Source: Oscillospiraceae bacterium
GTDB taxonomy: Bacteria > Bacillota > Clostridia > Oscillospirales > Ruminococcaceae
Assembly (NCBI GenBank): GCA_017432285.1
Contig: JAFRJM010000025.1
Location: forward strand, 1-64,000
DNA: 64,000 nt
Direction of reading: 5' to 3'
The notes beneath the pieces were generated by a model. It was not told the origin of the DNA. It saw only the letters and a program-made list of their open reading frames with translations, and did no database searches. A program made the translations under genes and the position numbers. Numbering within the stretch: the first letter of the stretch is position 1; every line of letters starts with the position of its first letter. Of this stretch, positions 1-7,737 are shown piece after piece.

Positions 1-56
1 CATGTGTTAGGCGCGCCGCCAGCGTTCGTCCTGAGCCAGGATCAAACTCTCTATTC
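1..56 (-). rRNA. 16S ribosomal RNA, 5' end only (gene runs off the left edge)
   Basis: The reverse complement of the first 50 or so bases is the universal start of bacterial 16S rRNA: AGAGTTTGATCCTGGCTCAG followed by the conserved GACGAACGCTGGCGGC stretch, ending in CTAACACATG. Only the first ~55 nt are in the window. The variant GGCGCGCCTAACACATG is compatible with Clostridia. The exact mature 5' end is estimated from homology. Confidence 0.97.
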
Positions 57-239
57 GTTTGTATCTTATCGGACCTTTCGGTCCGCTAAAGTCAAGCTCA
101 TTACGACGTTAACGTCTTTAATTTACTTGTTTTGCACAGCTTCCTGCTGCGCTGACAAGGGTTTTGCACTTCGTGATATTGTTTAATTTTCAAGGTCCAA
201 AGCGTGCCCTTACTCGCCGTACAGGGCAGCGTGATTTGT
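57..239 (-). other. rRNA operon leader
   Basis: Transcribed spacer between the promoter at 240-268 and the 16S 5' end. It holds a 6-bp hairpin with a GAAA tetraloop (70-85, read on the minus strand) next to the 16S start, probably part of the 16S processing stalk. It also holds a CCTTGAAAATTAAAC segment resembling the boxA-like antitermination sequence found before Firmicutes rRNA. No gene is supported here; the open frame at 4-186 on the plus strand is antisense to the leader and 16S. Confidence 0.6.
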
Positions 240-268
240 ATTTTATCATCAGCAAAAATGCTTGTCAA
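240..268 (-). promoter_or_regulatory. Sigma-A promoter of the rRNA operon
   Basis: On the minus strand, -35 TTGACA (263-268), 17-nt spacer, -10 TAAAAT (240-245). It sits about 185 nt upstream of the 16S start in an AT-rich tract typical of an UP-element region. One mismatch to the consensus -10. Confidence 0.8.
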
Positions 269-327
269 TAATAATTTGAAAGATTTTTGACACTTTTTTA
301 GGGCTTTTTTGAGCAGTTTAAACCTTG

Positions 328-356
328 TTGAAACCCCTTACAATAGATATTGTATT
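328..356 (+). promoter_or_regulatory. Possible promoter for the rlmD cluster
   Basis: TTGAAA (328-333), 17-nt spacer, TGTATT (351-356), in the AT-rich divergent region between the rRNA promoter and rlmD. The -10 is a weak match and other registers are possible, so this is tentative. Confidence 0.35.
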
Positions 357-417
357 TATATATATTTAAAAGCAGATAAATACACTACCTGTTGTGTTCA
401 TCTGTTATTTTCAACAA

Positions 418-445
418 TGAAATGTTAATATTGAAATGTTAATAT
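418..445. repeat. Tandem 14-bp direct repeat upstream of rlmD
   Basis: The 14-mer TGAAATGTTAATAT occurs twice head to tail, immediately followed by another ATTATTGATATTAATAA stretch. It lies between the putative promoter and the Shine-Dalgarno site of rlmD, so it would be in the 5' untranslated region or act as a protein-binding site. Function unknown. Confidence 0.7.
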
Positions 446-473
446 TATTGATATTAATAAACAGGTGCCATCA

Positions 474-1826
474 ATGAAGAAAAACGAACAGTATCAAGTG
501 AAGATAGTCAATATCTCAAGTGATGGAAACGGGGTCGCATTCAACGATAACATTCCCATCTTTGTTCCATATTCTTCTGTCGGCGATGAAGCAGTAGTTA
601 GAATAGAAAGAGTGGAAAAAAGATATTGCTATGGCAGGATCGTTGATCTGCTCTCTCCCTCTCCGCACCGGATAGATGTGGACTGCCCGTTGTTCGAAAG
701 ATGCGGTGGATGTGCTTTCAGACATGTAACATATTCTGAAGAACTACGAGCCAAACGTCAATTTGTCATAGATGCTATACAAAGAATAGGTAAAATAGAT
801 CATCCAGTCGATGAAATCCTTCATACCGATGTGACGGAATATTATCGCAATAAAGCACAGTTTCCTGTTGGGAATGATGAAGATCATCTTTTCCCAGGTT
901 TTTATGCGCCACGTTCACATAGGATGCTTCAGTTCCCGTCCGCCTGCAAACTGCAGCCTGTCTGTTTCGATGAACTTGTAAAAACTGCCTGCAGCATATT
1001 GGAAAAATACGGATGCACTTCATATGATGAACAGGAACACAAAGGCCTGATTCGGCACATCCTGGTAAGACAGAGTTCGTTAACCCAAAAGATCCTGATT
1101 TCATTCATAATAAACGGTTCTTCTCTTCCCCATCAGGGTGAGATAGTTTCTGATCTGATATCCAAATTCCCTGCCATTGCTTCAGTCAGTATAGACATAA
1201 ATACAAACAAAGGAAACACAATACTCACTCCGAATTACCAAACAATATGGGGAGAACCTTCAATTCATGACGAGATACTAGGAGTTCCTGTTGAAATTAC
1301 TCCTTTATCCTTCTTCCAGATCAATCACTTCTCCACAGAACTGCTCTACTCAACAATTAAAAGCATGGTTGAAGATCTTAAAGTCAAAACGGTTATCGAT
1401 CTGTATTGTGGAGCCGGAACTATAGGACTGGCGACTACTTCCAGTGAACAGACTCTATATGGAATAGAGCTTATAGACGATGCCATCGAAAGTGCGATCT
1501 CATCTGCGAAAACCATGAACAGAACAGATGCGCACTTCATTTGCGGCGATGCAGGAGAGATCAAAGCATTAATAGATACCGGAATATATCCGGATCTCAT
1601 AATCACTGATCCTCCCCGAAAAGGCTGCTCACCAGAAGTCCTGGAGCAGATAATACGCAGCGATAGCCCGAATCTGATAATGGTATCATGCAACGCTGCC
1701 ACACTTGCACGAGATCTTCAAATACTTGCACAAAACGGATACACAATAGATTCTATCCAGCCAATAGATATGTTCCCCCGAACAAGACATGTAGAAGTTA
1801 TCTCAGCTCTATCGAAGATCAATTAG
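474..1826 (+). CDS. rlmD: 23S rRNA (uracil-C5)-methyltransferase, RlmD/RumA family
   Basis: SAM-dependent m5U methyltransferase acting on 23S rRNA (TrmA/RumA family). Visible in order: an N-terminal TRAM domain (about residues 5-60), a Cys cluster of the 4Fe-4S type (CPLFERCGGC near residue 75), the SFFQIN substrate motif, the SAM-binding DLYCGAGTIG, the DPPRKGC motif and the catalytic Cys in SCNAATLARDL. Length of 450 aa is usual. The longest frame starts at a GTG at 465, but the AGGTG just inside it is a Shine-Dalgarno site 6 nt before ATG 474, so 474 is chosen. The family contains RlmC, RlmD and RlmCD with different target uridines; which one cannot be told from sequence alone. First gene of a plus-strand cluster ending with trmB. 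Confidence 0.9.
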   Translation: MKKNEQYQVKIVNISSDGNGVAFNDNIPIFVPYSSVGDEAVVRIERVEKRYCYGRIVDLLSPSPHRIDVDCPLFERCGGCAFRHVTYSEELRAKRQFVIDAIQRIGKIDHPVDEILHTDVTEYYRNKAQFPVGNDEDHLFPGFYAPRSHRMLQFPSACKLQPVCFDELVKTACSILEKYGCTSYDEQEHKGLIRHILVRQSSLTQKILISFIINGSSLPHQGEIVSDLISKFPAIASVSIDINTNKGNTILTPNYQTIWGEPSIHDEILGVPVEITPLSFFQINHFSTELLYSTIKSMVEDLKVKTVIDLYCGAGTIGLATTSSEQTLYGIELIDDAIESAISSAKTMNRTDAHFICGDAGEIKALIDTGIYPDLIITDPPRKGCSPEVLEQIIRSDSPNLIMVSCNAATLARDLQILAQNGYTIDSIQPIDMFPRTRHVEVISALSKIN

Positions 1827-1859
1827 AGCAATGATCACCGAAATATTAAAGAGGTATTC

Positions 1860-2240
1860 ATGAACGAAATACAATATATACATGAACCTACCGACCTACA
1901 ATGCGGACAGGCTGTTCTCGCTATGATCACAGGTACAACACCGGAAGCAGTTTCTGATGAACTAAAAAATGACAGAGAAACCACGCTCAAAGAAATGAGA
2001 AGTTATCTTCATGAGCATGGCTTTTATATTTCTGATAAGCGGATACAGGTCACAGAGAAGGAAGAGCTGCCACGTTTATGCGTCCTCAGCTGTGAAACTC
2101 CGCGCTGCTGGCATTGGCTTCTTTTCTTCGATGGAACATTCTTTGATCCAGAACATGGAGTACTTAGCGATTTCCCTGAATCCGCCAGAAAATATTACTG
2201 GGAAGTTTCAGAGATGGTACAAAAGGCTGTTGAAAACTAG
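1860..2240 (+). CDS. Small C39-like (papain-fold) cysteine peptidase-like protein
   Basis: A 126-residue protein with the DLQCGQAVLAM motif near the N-terminus (Cys about residue 17) and a distal His-Trp followed by FFDGTFFDPE. This order matches the Cys/His/Asp arrangement of C39-like peptidase domains. There is no signal peptide, membrane segment or ABC-transporter fusion, so it appears to be a free-standing cytosolic protein. Start ATG has AGAGG upstream. It lies 33 nt after rlmD and just before a DNA glycosylase. Its substrate is unknown, and the domain may serve a non-proteolytic role. Confidence 0.6.
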   Translation: MNEIQYIHEPTDLQCGQAVLAMITGTTPEAVSDELKNDRETTLKEMRSYLHEHGFYISDKRIQVTEKEELPRLCVLSCETPRCWHWLLFFDGTFFDPEHGVLSDFPESARKYYWEVSEMVQKAVEN

Positions 2241-2290
2241 AACTTTTGTGCTCAACTTTTTATTTTGAATATCGCTTTATAGGTAAAGAA

Positions 2291-2770
2291 ATGCTTATCC
2301 ATCCGATACCACCGCTATTTGATAACGATTCCCGGATCCTGATCCTGGGAAGTTTTCCGTCCGTAAAATCCAGAGAAGCCAATTTCTTTTACGGGCATCC
2401 GCAGAATCGTTTTTGGAAAGTGCTGTCATGCATTTATGAGGAAACAGTTCCTCAGACGATCGAAGAAAAAAGAGCATTTATCTTACGCAATCACATTGCC
2501 CTTTGGGACGTGATCGGCTCATGTGACATTGTGGGATCTTCGGATGCCAGTATCAAAAACGTCACACCAAACGATTTAAGTATCATCTTGAAACAAGCAG
2601 ATATAAAGGCTATTTTTGTAAATGGGAAAAGCGCATACAAAAATTATGAAAAATACATTCAGCCCGTAATAGGGCTTCCAGCGACATGTCTGCCTTCAAC
2701 CAGTCCGGCGAATGCAGCATGGTCACTAGATAAATTAGTAGAAGCATGGAAATGTGTCAAAGATATATGA
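2291..2770 (+). CDS. DNA-deoxyinosine (hypoxanthine) glycosylase, uracil-DNA glycosylase superfamily
   Basis: Base-excision repair enzyme expected to remove hypoxanthine arising from adenine deamination. The N-terminal ILGSFPSVKSREANFFYGHP and the following NRFW are characteristic of the deoxyinosine glycosylase / Mug-like branch of the UDG superfamily; the C-terminal LPSTSPANA is the family's second motif. The longest frame begins with TTG at 2246, but an AGGTAAAG site just before ATG 2291 and the family's usual N-terminus support 2291 (159 aa). Substrate is inferred from family, since UDG superfamily branches differ in specificity. Confidence 0.75.
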   Translation: MLIHPIPPLFDNDSRILILGSFPSVKSREANFFYGHPQNRFWKVLSCIYEETVPQTIEEKRAFILRNHIALWDVIGSCDIVGSSDASIKNVTPNDLSIILKQADIKAIFVNGKSAYKNYEKYIQPVIGLPATCLPSTSPANAAWSLDKLVEAWKCVKDI

Positions 2771-2821
2771 TCCACGTTTCATAAAAGGATGAAAATGTAC
2801 TTGGTGAGGTTTAAATAAATC

Positions 2822-3493
2822 ATGAAGAACAGTTTGCTAAAAGAAGCAATTATTAAGTACATATCAGGATTAATCCTTATTGGAGTGATACTGTTCCTTC
2901 CCGCCGGAAGCATATCGTGGCCAAACGGATGGCTGTTCATGCTCCTCCTGTTCGTTCCGATGTTCATAGCGGGAGTGGTTATGTATCTTAAAGCCCCAAA
3001 TCTTCTCAGAAGCAGGCTAAGCGCAAAAGAAAAGCAGGACGAGCAAAAAAGCGTCATTGGTCTAAGTGGACTGATGTTTTTTGTTTCTTTCCTCATCGCT
3101 GGTCTGAACTACCGCTTCAGTTGGCTCGAAATACCAAAAGGTATCGTAATCGCTGGTTCCGTAATATTCCTTCTGTCTTATCTTTTATTCGGAGAGGTTC
3201 TGCGTGAAAATGAATATCTCTCAAGGACTATAGAAGTTCAGGAAGGACAGACAGTAGTGGATACAGGTCTATATGGTATAGTCCGGCATCCGATGTATTC
3301 TGCCACTATTCTCCTCTTTCTCAGCATGCCTGCGATCTTAGGATCACCTATCTCATTCCTGATAATGCTTTTATATATTCCTCTTATCGTTAAACGCATC
3401 CGCAATGAGGAAAAAGTCCTTGAACAGGAATTGAACGGTTATACTGAGTATGAAAAAAAGATAAAATACAGGCTGATCCCTTTTGTTTGGTGA
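2822..3493 (+). CDS. Isoprenylcysteine carboxyl methyltransferase (ICMT)-like membrane methyltransferase
   Basis: Integral membrane protein of 223 aa with about five hydrophobic segments. The C-terminal half carries the hallmark of the ICMT/PEMT fold: GLYGIVRHPMY followed by a membrane hairpin and a final charged EE-containing segment. Bacterial members methylate unknown acceptors (lipids, isoprenoid-like groups or small compounds), so the substrate is not assigned. It sits between the glycosylase and trmB, 51 nt after the former; a GAGG site lies about 13 nt before the ATG. Confidence 0.7.
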   Translation: MKNSLLKEAIIKYISGLILIGVILFLPAGSISWPNGWLFMLLLFVPMFIAGVVMYLKAPNLLRSRLSAKEKQDEQKSVIGLSGLMFFVSFLIAGLNYRFSWLEIPKGIVIAGSVIFLLSYLLFGEVLRENEYLSRTIEVQEGQTVVDTGLYGIVRHPMYSATILLFLSMPAILGSPISFLIMLLYIPLIVKRIRNEEKVLEQELNGYTEYEKKIKYRLIPFVW

Positions 3494-3517
3494 ATCAGTC
3501 AGAAAGATGTTTATCAT

Positions 3518-4174
3518 ATGAGACTGCGAAACAGACCCTGGGCAAAACCCGAACTGGAATCCTGCGATTATTTCATCCAGGATTCTTTTGGTCACGCCGG
3601 TCATTGGAGAGAATTGTTTGGAAACAGCAATCCGATATGGCTTGAATTGGGTTGTGGCAAAGGAATGTATCTTGCAGGATTCGCCCCATATCATCCGGAG
3701 ATCAATTTCGTCGGAGCTGATATCAAAAGCCTTATGCTTGCATATGCCCGCAGAAATATACAAAAGGCATACGACAAAGAAAACAAACCTGTCAACAATT
3801 GTCTGCTTCTGTCACTGGATGTGGAACGTGTCAGATTTGCTTTCTCACCGGAAGACAGCATCGACAGGATAATAATCAATTTCCCCAACCCTTGGCCCAA
3901 AGAACCGCATAAGAAAAGACGGCTCACTCACACGAAACAGCTCCTCCAGTACAAGAACATCATGAGTGATTCAGCAGAAATACACTTCAAAACAGACAGC
4001 GACATGCTCTACGAACAAAGCTTACCTTATTTTAGCGAAGCAGGACTGACAATACTTGAACAAGATGATGATTACTATTCCGACCATCCGCTTGATCCTC
4101 TGGTACTGACAGAGCATGAAAGCAAATTCATAGAAGCAGGAATGCCAATTCATTTCATTAGAGCAAAAAAATAA
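3518..4174 (+). CDS. trmB: tRNA (guanine-N7-)-methyltransferase TrmB
   Basis: Methylates N7 of G46 in the variable loop of tRNA using SAM. Diagnostic motifs: N-terminal MRLRNRPWA, SAM-binding LELGCGKGMYL (near residue 45), VGADIK, the catalytic NFPNPWPK followed by KKRRLTH, and FKTDSDM. Length of 218 aa is normal for Firmicutes TrmB. Last gene of the plus-strand cluster, followed by a hairpin and T-run; it converges on the M20 gene. Confidence 0.95.
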   Translation: MRLRNRPWAKPELESCDYFIQDSFGHAGHWRELFGNSNPIWLELGCGKGMYLAGFAPYHPEINFVGADIKSLMLAYARRNIQKAYDKENKPVNNCLLLSLDVERVRFAFSPEDSIDRIIINFPNPWPKEPHKKRRLTHTKQLLQYKNIMSDSAEIHFKTDSDMLYEQSLPYFSEAGLTILEQDDDYYSDHPLDPLVLTEHESKFIEAGMPIHFIRAKK

Positions 4175-4200
4175 CTCAGGACATTATCATCCCGAGTTTT
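4175..4200 (+). terminator. Rho-independent terminator after trmB
   Basis: Inverted repeat CTCAGGA / TCCCGAG (one mismatch) with an 8-nt loop, followed by TTTTTAT. It begins directly after the trmB stop and may also serve the convergent minus-strand operon. Confidence 0.6.
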
Positions 4201-4218
4201 TATATACCTAAATCTCTA

Positions 4219-5391
4219 TCAGCTGTTCTCATTAACCCATCTGCTGGTTATCTCGGCAAATGCAGCGCATGAATACGGTAAAGCATCCTCATCGAAACGC
4301 ACATGAGGATTATGAAGGGTATATATATATCCATCCTCTGCCGTTCCCATTCCGACGTGATACATTACGGCTGGAACCTTCTCAGAGAAATATGCAAAAT
4401 CGTCAGAACCTTTTACACCGCTGGTAAGAGTAGATACTCCATCCTCCCCTACCATCTCCCTCAGATATCTGCAGATATCATCACACAGTTTTTCATCGTT
4501 ATATGTAATAGGAGTCTGTGATGTGAATTCGACGTTAGCTTTCGCTTTATATAAAGAACAAAGCTGCTCTATAAGCTCAACAAATCTCTTTTTGATAACC
4601 GGTCTCGAAGATGCCGTAAAACAGCGTATCGTTCCTTCCATAACGACTTTGTCCGGGATGACATTTGGCGCAGTGCCTCCATGAATGCTTCCAAAGGTAA
4701 TGACATTGGGATCCAGTGTGTTGATCTCCCTGGTCTGAATGGTCTGAACTGCGTCGATAACCTTGGATGCAATGTTAATCGGATCCACGCCTGTTTCAGG
4801 AGCTGAGCCATGTGCAGCGACACCTTCTATCTCGACTCTGAATATATCGCTGCTGCAGAGGTAGTTTCCTTTTCCGACATTATATTTCCCCGTTGGGAAC
4901 TGTGCTTTTGTATGCATGGAGATGGCAGCGTCGACATGAGGATCTTCCAGAACACCTTTTTCTATCATCTCGATCGCTCCGTGGATAGATTCCTCATCTG
5001 GCTGGAAGCATAAACGCACACATCCTTTAAGTTCACTCTCCACTTCTTTAAGCATCTTCGCGCATATCAACAATGATGTGCAGTGGATATCATGCCCGCA
5101 GGAATGGGAATTCCCGTTGACAGCTGCAAAAGGCTCACCGCTAAGTTCCCTTGAAGGCAATGCGTCTATATCTGCACGGATAAGAATCACCTTTCCGGTG
5201 GGATCTCCGATATCTGCGATAATACCGCACTGGCAGATTTCTTTATATGTGCAACCGTATTCAGTCAGCTTTTCCTTGATGTACTGCGTGGTCAGGGGCA
5301 GATCAAAGCCTATCTCCGGACACTGATGAAGATGCCTTCTTATCTCAACTGCTTCTTCCTTAAGTTCAAATGCACGTTTCAGAAAATCCAT
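4219..5391 (-). CDS. M20-family amidohydrolase / aminoacylase
   Basis: Zn-dependent amidohydrolase of the M20D type (hippurate hydrolase, IAA-amino acid hydrolase, N-acetyl-diaminopimelate deacetylase relatives). Seen: RRHLHQCPEIGF near the N-terminus, metal-site RADIDALP, SCGHDIHC, a modified QPDEES in place of QPAEEG, the dimerisation-domain AAHGSAPE, and a late SDDFAYF. Normal length (390 aa). The frame can be extended to a GTG at 5403, but AGGTG there is the Shine-Dalgarno site for ATG 5391 and overlaps the stop of the HAD gene, indicating translational coupling. Exact substrate unknown. Confidence 0.85.
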   Translation of the reverse strand: MDFLKRAFELKEEAVEIRRHLHQCPEIGFDLPLTTQYIKEKLTEYGCTYKEICQCGIIADIGDPTGKVILIRADIDALPSRELSGEPFAAVNGNSHSCGHDIHCTSLLICAKMLKEVESELKGCVRLCFQPDEESIHGAIEMIEKGVLEDPHVDAAISMHTKAQFPTGKYNVGKGNYLCSSDIFRVEIEGVAAHGSAPETGVDPINIASKVIDAVQTIQTREINTLDPNVITFGSIHGGTAPNVIPDKVVMEGTIRCFTASSRPVIKKRFVELIEQLCSLYKAKANVEFTSQTPITYNDEKLCDDICRYLREMVGEDGVSTLTSGVKGSDDFAYFSEKVPAVMYHVGMGTAEDGYIYTLHNPHVRFDEDALPYSCAAFAEITSRWVNENS

Positions 5392-5399
5392 CACACACC

Positions 5400-6260
5400 T
5401 CACAAATCCAGACTCAGCTGTTCATAGTCACCAACGATATCGTCAAATCTCTCGAGGACATCTGCAACCCCGCCCCGTAGACAGCTTGACACTGTAAGAT
5501 CCATTTTAAATCTCAGATCTGACGGGGCATCCGCGACACATATCTTGATCCCTGCTGCTGACAGCATCTCCGCGTCATTCTTGGATCCGCCAATTGCGAT
5601 CACTTTTGCCTTTGGAATTGCCAGCAATTCACACAGCTGTCTCAACCCTGTCCCTTTAGAAAGCCCTCTGTTGATTATCTCAACAGATTCGTCGTCTTTT
5701 CTAATATATTGGAAGTCAGAGAAATGATTGTTTTCTCTGAATTTTTTTTGCGCAAACTGCTCCAACGGTCCTAGCTCTTCCGAAGGAGCTCTGAACACTA
5801 CTTTGTTCCACGGACTTGGAATATCTTCTGCTTCAGCCAGAACATACGGCAAATGCTGAAGAGTCATTCTTTGCTCAACCTGTTCACTCATCCGCGCTGC
5901 ATAGATGTCCGGTTCTGATACAATCTCGATCCCGATCTGCGGAAACAGGTCAAGCACCTCATTGACGACGTCACGTACAGTCTCTTTCAATGGCTGACTG
6001 TACAGCACTTTTTCCTTGTTGAAATCATAAATATAACTTCCGTTGCACAAGATTGCTGGCGCGCTGAACGGAAGCCATTCCTTGAACTTCCCTACAGATC
6101 TGCTGCTTCTACCTGTACAAATAGTGAAGTTACCGCCTCTGGAAATAAACTGCTCAATCGCATCAAGATTCCTGCGAGGCAGTCCATATCCAGCCTGCAA
6201 CAAAGTACCGTCCAGCGAACAGATTACAAGGTACTCTGATATAGCACTGTTGTTTTTCAT
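5400..6260 (-). CDS. Cof-type HAD-fold protein with two catalytic Asp replaced (probable pseudoenzyme)
   Basis: Overall layout is a Cof/IIB HAD phosphatase of 286 aa: motif I near residue 15, motif II Thr in TICTGRS (about 46-52), cap domain, motif III Lys in SKGTG (about 202), motif IV near 225. Motif I should read DxDGT but is S15-L-D17-G-T, so the nucleophile Asp is Ser (codon TCG). Motif IV should read GDSxND but is G-G225-S-K-N-D, so the first Mg-binding Asp is Gly. D17, K202 and D229 remain. It is likely non-hydrolytic or strongly altered. Start ATG has AGGAGG that overlaps the rluD stop. The reading frame is intact, so it is not a decaying pseudogene. Confidence 0.8.
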   Translation of the reverse strand: MKNNSAISEYLVICSLDGTLLQAGYGLPRRNLDAIEQFISRGGNFTICTGRSSRSVGKFKEWLPFSAPAILCNGSYIYDFNKEKVLYSQPLKETVRDVVNEVLDLFPQIGIEIVSEPDIYAARMSEQVEQRMTLQHLPYVLAEAEDIPSPWNKVVFRAPSEELGPLEQFAQKKFRENNHFSDFQYIRKDDESVEIINRGLSKGTGLRQLCELLAIPKAKVIAIGGSKNDAEMLSAAGIKICVADAPSDLRFKMDLTVSSCLRGGVADVLERFDDIVGDYEQLSLDL

Positions 6261-6269
6261 AGGTTCCTC

Positions 6270-7220
6270 CTAGGATCTGATACTGTTGAGAAATTCAACG
6301 AAGTATTCAGGGAGCTCTGCTTTAAACTCCATATACTCTCCTGTTCTCGGATGAATAAAACCAAGAACACCTGCATGAAGGCATTGCCCCTCGAAGTACT
6401 TTACCTGCTTGTGATTGCCATACAGCTTGTCTCCAACCAAAGGATGACCGATATATTCCATATGGACACGTATCTGATGTGTTCTTCCGGTTCTGAGATG
6501 AAGCTCAAGATACGTATATCCTTCCATCTCTTCCAGGACGCGGTACTCAGTCACAGCTTCTTTGGAATTCTTATCTGTTACACAGAACTTGATTCTGTCA
6601 TTTGCTTTCCTGCCTATTGGAGCATCGATTACCCCTTCGTTATCCTTTAGGTGTCCGTATGCAACAGCATAATAGTATCTTGTGACTGTATGGGCACAAA
6701 TCTGTTCAGCAAGCTTGAAGTGTGCAAAATCGTTTTTTGCCACTACCAGCAGTCCGCTGGTATCTTTATCTATACGGTGTACTATTCCCGGCCGTTCTAC
6801 ACCATTGATGCTTGAAAGCCTTCCGCTGCAATGATACAACAGCGCATTGACCAGTGTCCCGTCCGGATTGCCGGCACCTGGATGAACGACCATCCCTTTG
6901 GGTTTGTTCACAACGATAATGTCGTCGTCTTCATAAACGATATCGATGGGGATATTCTGTGGTTCTGCCTCCAGAGCCTGCGGCGCAGGAAGGTCAATAC
7001 AGATTATCGCGCCTGCTTTCACTTTTTCGTTTTTGGAGACTGGCTTTCCATCGATCAGAATATTGCCGTCCGCAAACAGTTTCTGTACATAGCTCCTGCT
7101 GAAACGCTCCTCTTCGTCCGGGAACAGGGTCAGCAATCTCGTCTGGATATACTTATCCAAACGTCCACTGTAATCATTGTCTATTGCTATCTGCAGCAGT
7201 TCTGATCTGTTCTCCATCAT
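6270..7220 (-). CDS. rluD: RluA/RluD-family 23S rRNA pseudouridine synthase
   Basis: N-terminal S4 RNA-binding domain (GRLDKYIQTRL through the VSKNEKVKAG region, about residues 15-75), then the RluA catalytic domain with GIVHRIDKDTSGLLVVAK carrying the catalytic Asp, and the C-terminal RTHQIRVHM signature. 316 aa is usual. Overlaps lspA by ATGA, the same order as in Bacillus and many Clostridia (lspA-rluD/ylyB). The uridine targets within the RluA family are inferred only from similarity. Confidence 0.9.
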   Translation of the reverse strand: MMENRSELLQIAIDNDYSGRLDKYIQTRLLTLFPDEEERFSRSYVQKLFADGNILIDGKPVSKNEKVKAGAIICIDLPAPQALEAEPQNIPIDIVYEDDDIIVVNKPKGMVVHPGAGNPDGTLVNALLYHCSGRLSSINGVERPGIVHRIDKDTSGLLVVAKNDFAHFKLAEQICAHTVTRYYYAVAYGHLKDNEGVIDAPIGRKANDRIKFCVTDKNSKEAVTEYRVLEEMEGYTYLELHLRTGRTHQIRVHMEYIGHPLVGDKLYGNHKQVKYFEGQCLHAGVLGFIHPRTGEYMEFKAELPEYFVEFLNSIRS

Positions 7221-7681
7221 TCCACAAAAAACGAATCATCTTTCTCTTTCAAAAGATAGACGATCATCATCGCGACGCCGATGTTCACGAGGCAGTCGGC
7301 AAAATTGAAGATCGGAAATTCCACAAACAAGAACATCAGGTAATCTGTAACAGATTTTATAAATACCCTGTCATACAGATTTCCCAAAGCACCTGCAGTA
7401 ATAAAAATAAACGCAAATCTGATCCAGTCGTTTTTAAACTTCTTTTTGACCAGGCAATACAAAAATCCGACTGAAAACACTGCAGAGATCACTGCAAGAA
7501 GCCATGTCTTATCGGAAAGGATCCCGAAAGCAGCTCCTGTGTTTCCCCCCTGCAGCAGTTTTAAGCCCAGGATCTTAGGGATCAGCACGACGCTCTCACC
7601 CGACGCGAGATATTTCTCCGCCAGGATCTTGAAGACTCTGTCTGCTAAGGCCAGAACAAAAACATAAACCAGATTCATCAT
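7217..7681 (-). CDS. lspA: Lipoprotein signal peptidase (signal peptidase II)
   Basis: Membrane aspartyl protease that removes the signal peptide of prolipoproteins after lipid modification. 154 aa with four predicted membrane helices. Conserved blocks: ADRVFK near the N-terminus, GGNTGAAFG, ALGNLYDRV with one catalytic Asp, and FNFADCLVNIG with the second. It follows ileS with a strong hairpin between them, and its stop overlaps the rluD start. Confidence 0.95.
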   Translation of the reverse strand: MMNLVYVFVLALADRVFKILAEKYLASGESVVLIPKILGLKLLQGGNTGAAFGILSDKTWLLAVISAVFSVGFLYCLVKKKFKNDWIRFAFIFITAGALGNLYDRVFIKSVTDYLMFLFVEFPIFNFADCLVNIGVAMMIVYLLKEKDDSFFVE

Positions 7682-7691
7682 ATATTACCAA

Positions 7692-7723
7692 CAGTGCAGC
7701 GGTGTTTATTCACCGCTGCACTG
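7692..7723 (-). terminator. Perfect 13-bp hairpin between ileS and lspA, no U-tract
   Basis: Arms CAGTGCAGCGGTG and CACCGCTGCACTG pair perfectly around a 6-nt loop. Downstream on the minus strand the sequence is TTGGTAATATATG, without a run of T, so a classical intrinsic terminator is not met. It could reduce lspA expression, protect the ileS mRNA 3' end, or be a processing site. Confidence 0.6.
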
Positions 7724-7737
7724 AAACTATAGTCGTA

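Noticed and set aside
4-186. 60-codon open frame on the plus strand
   Set aside because: Antisense to the 16S 5' end and rRNA leader; no ribosome-binding site or homology.
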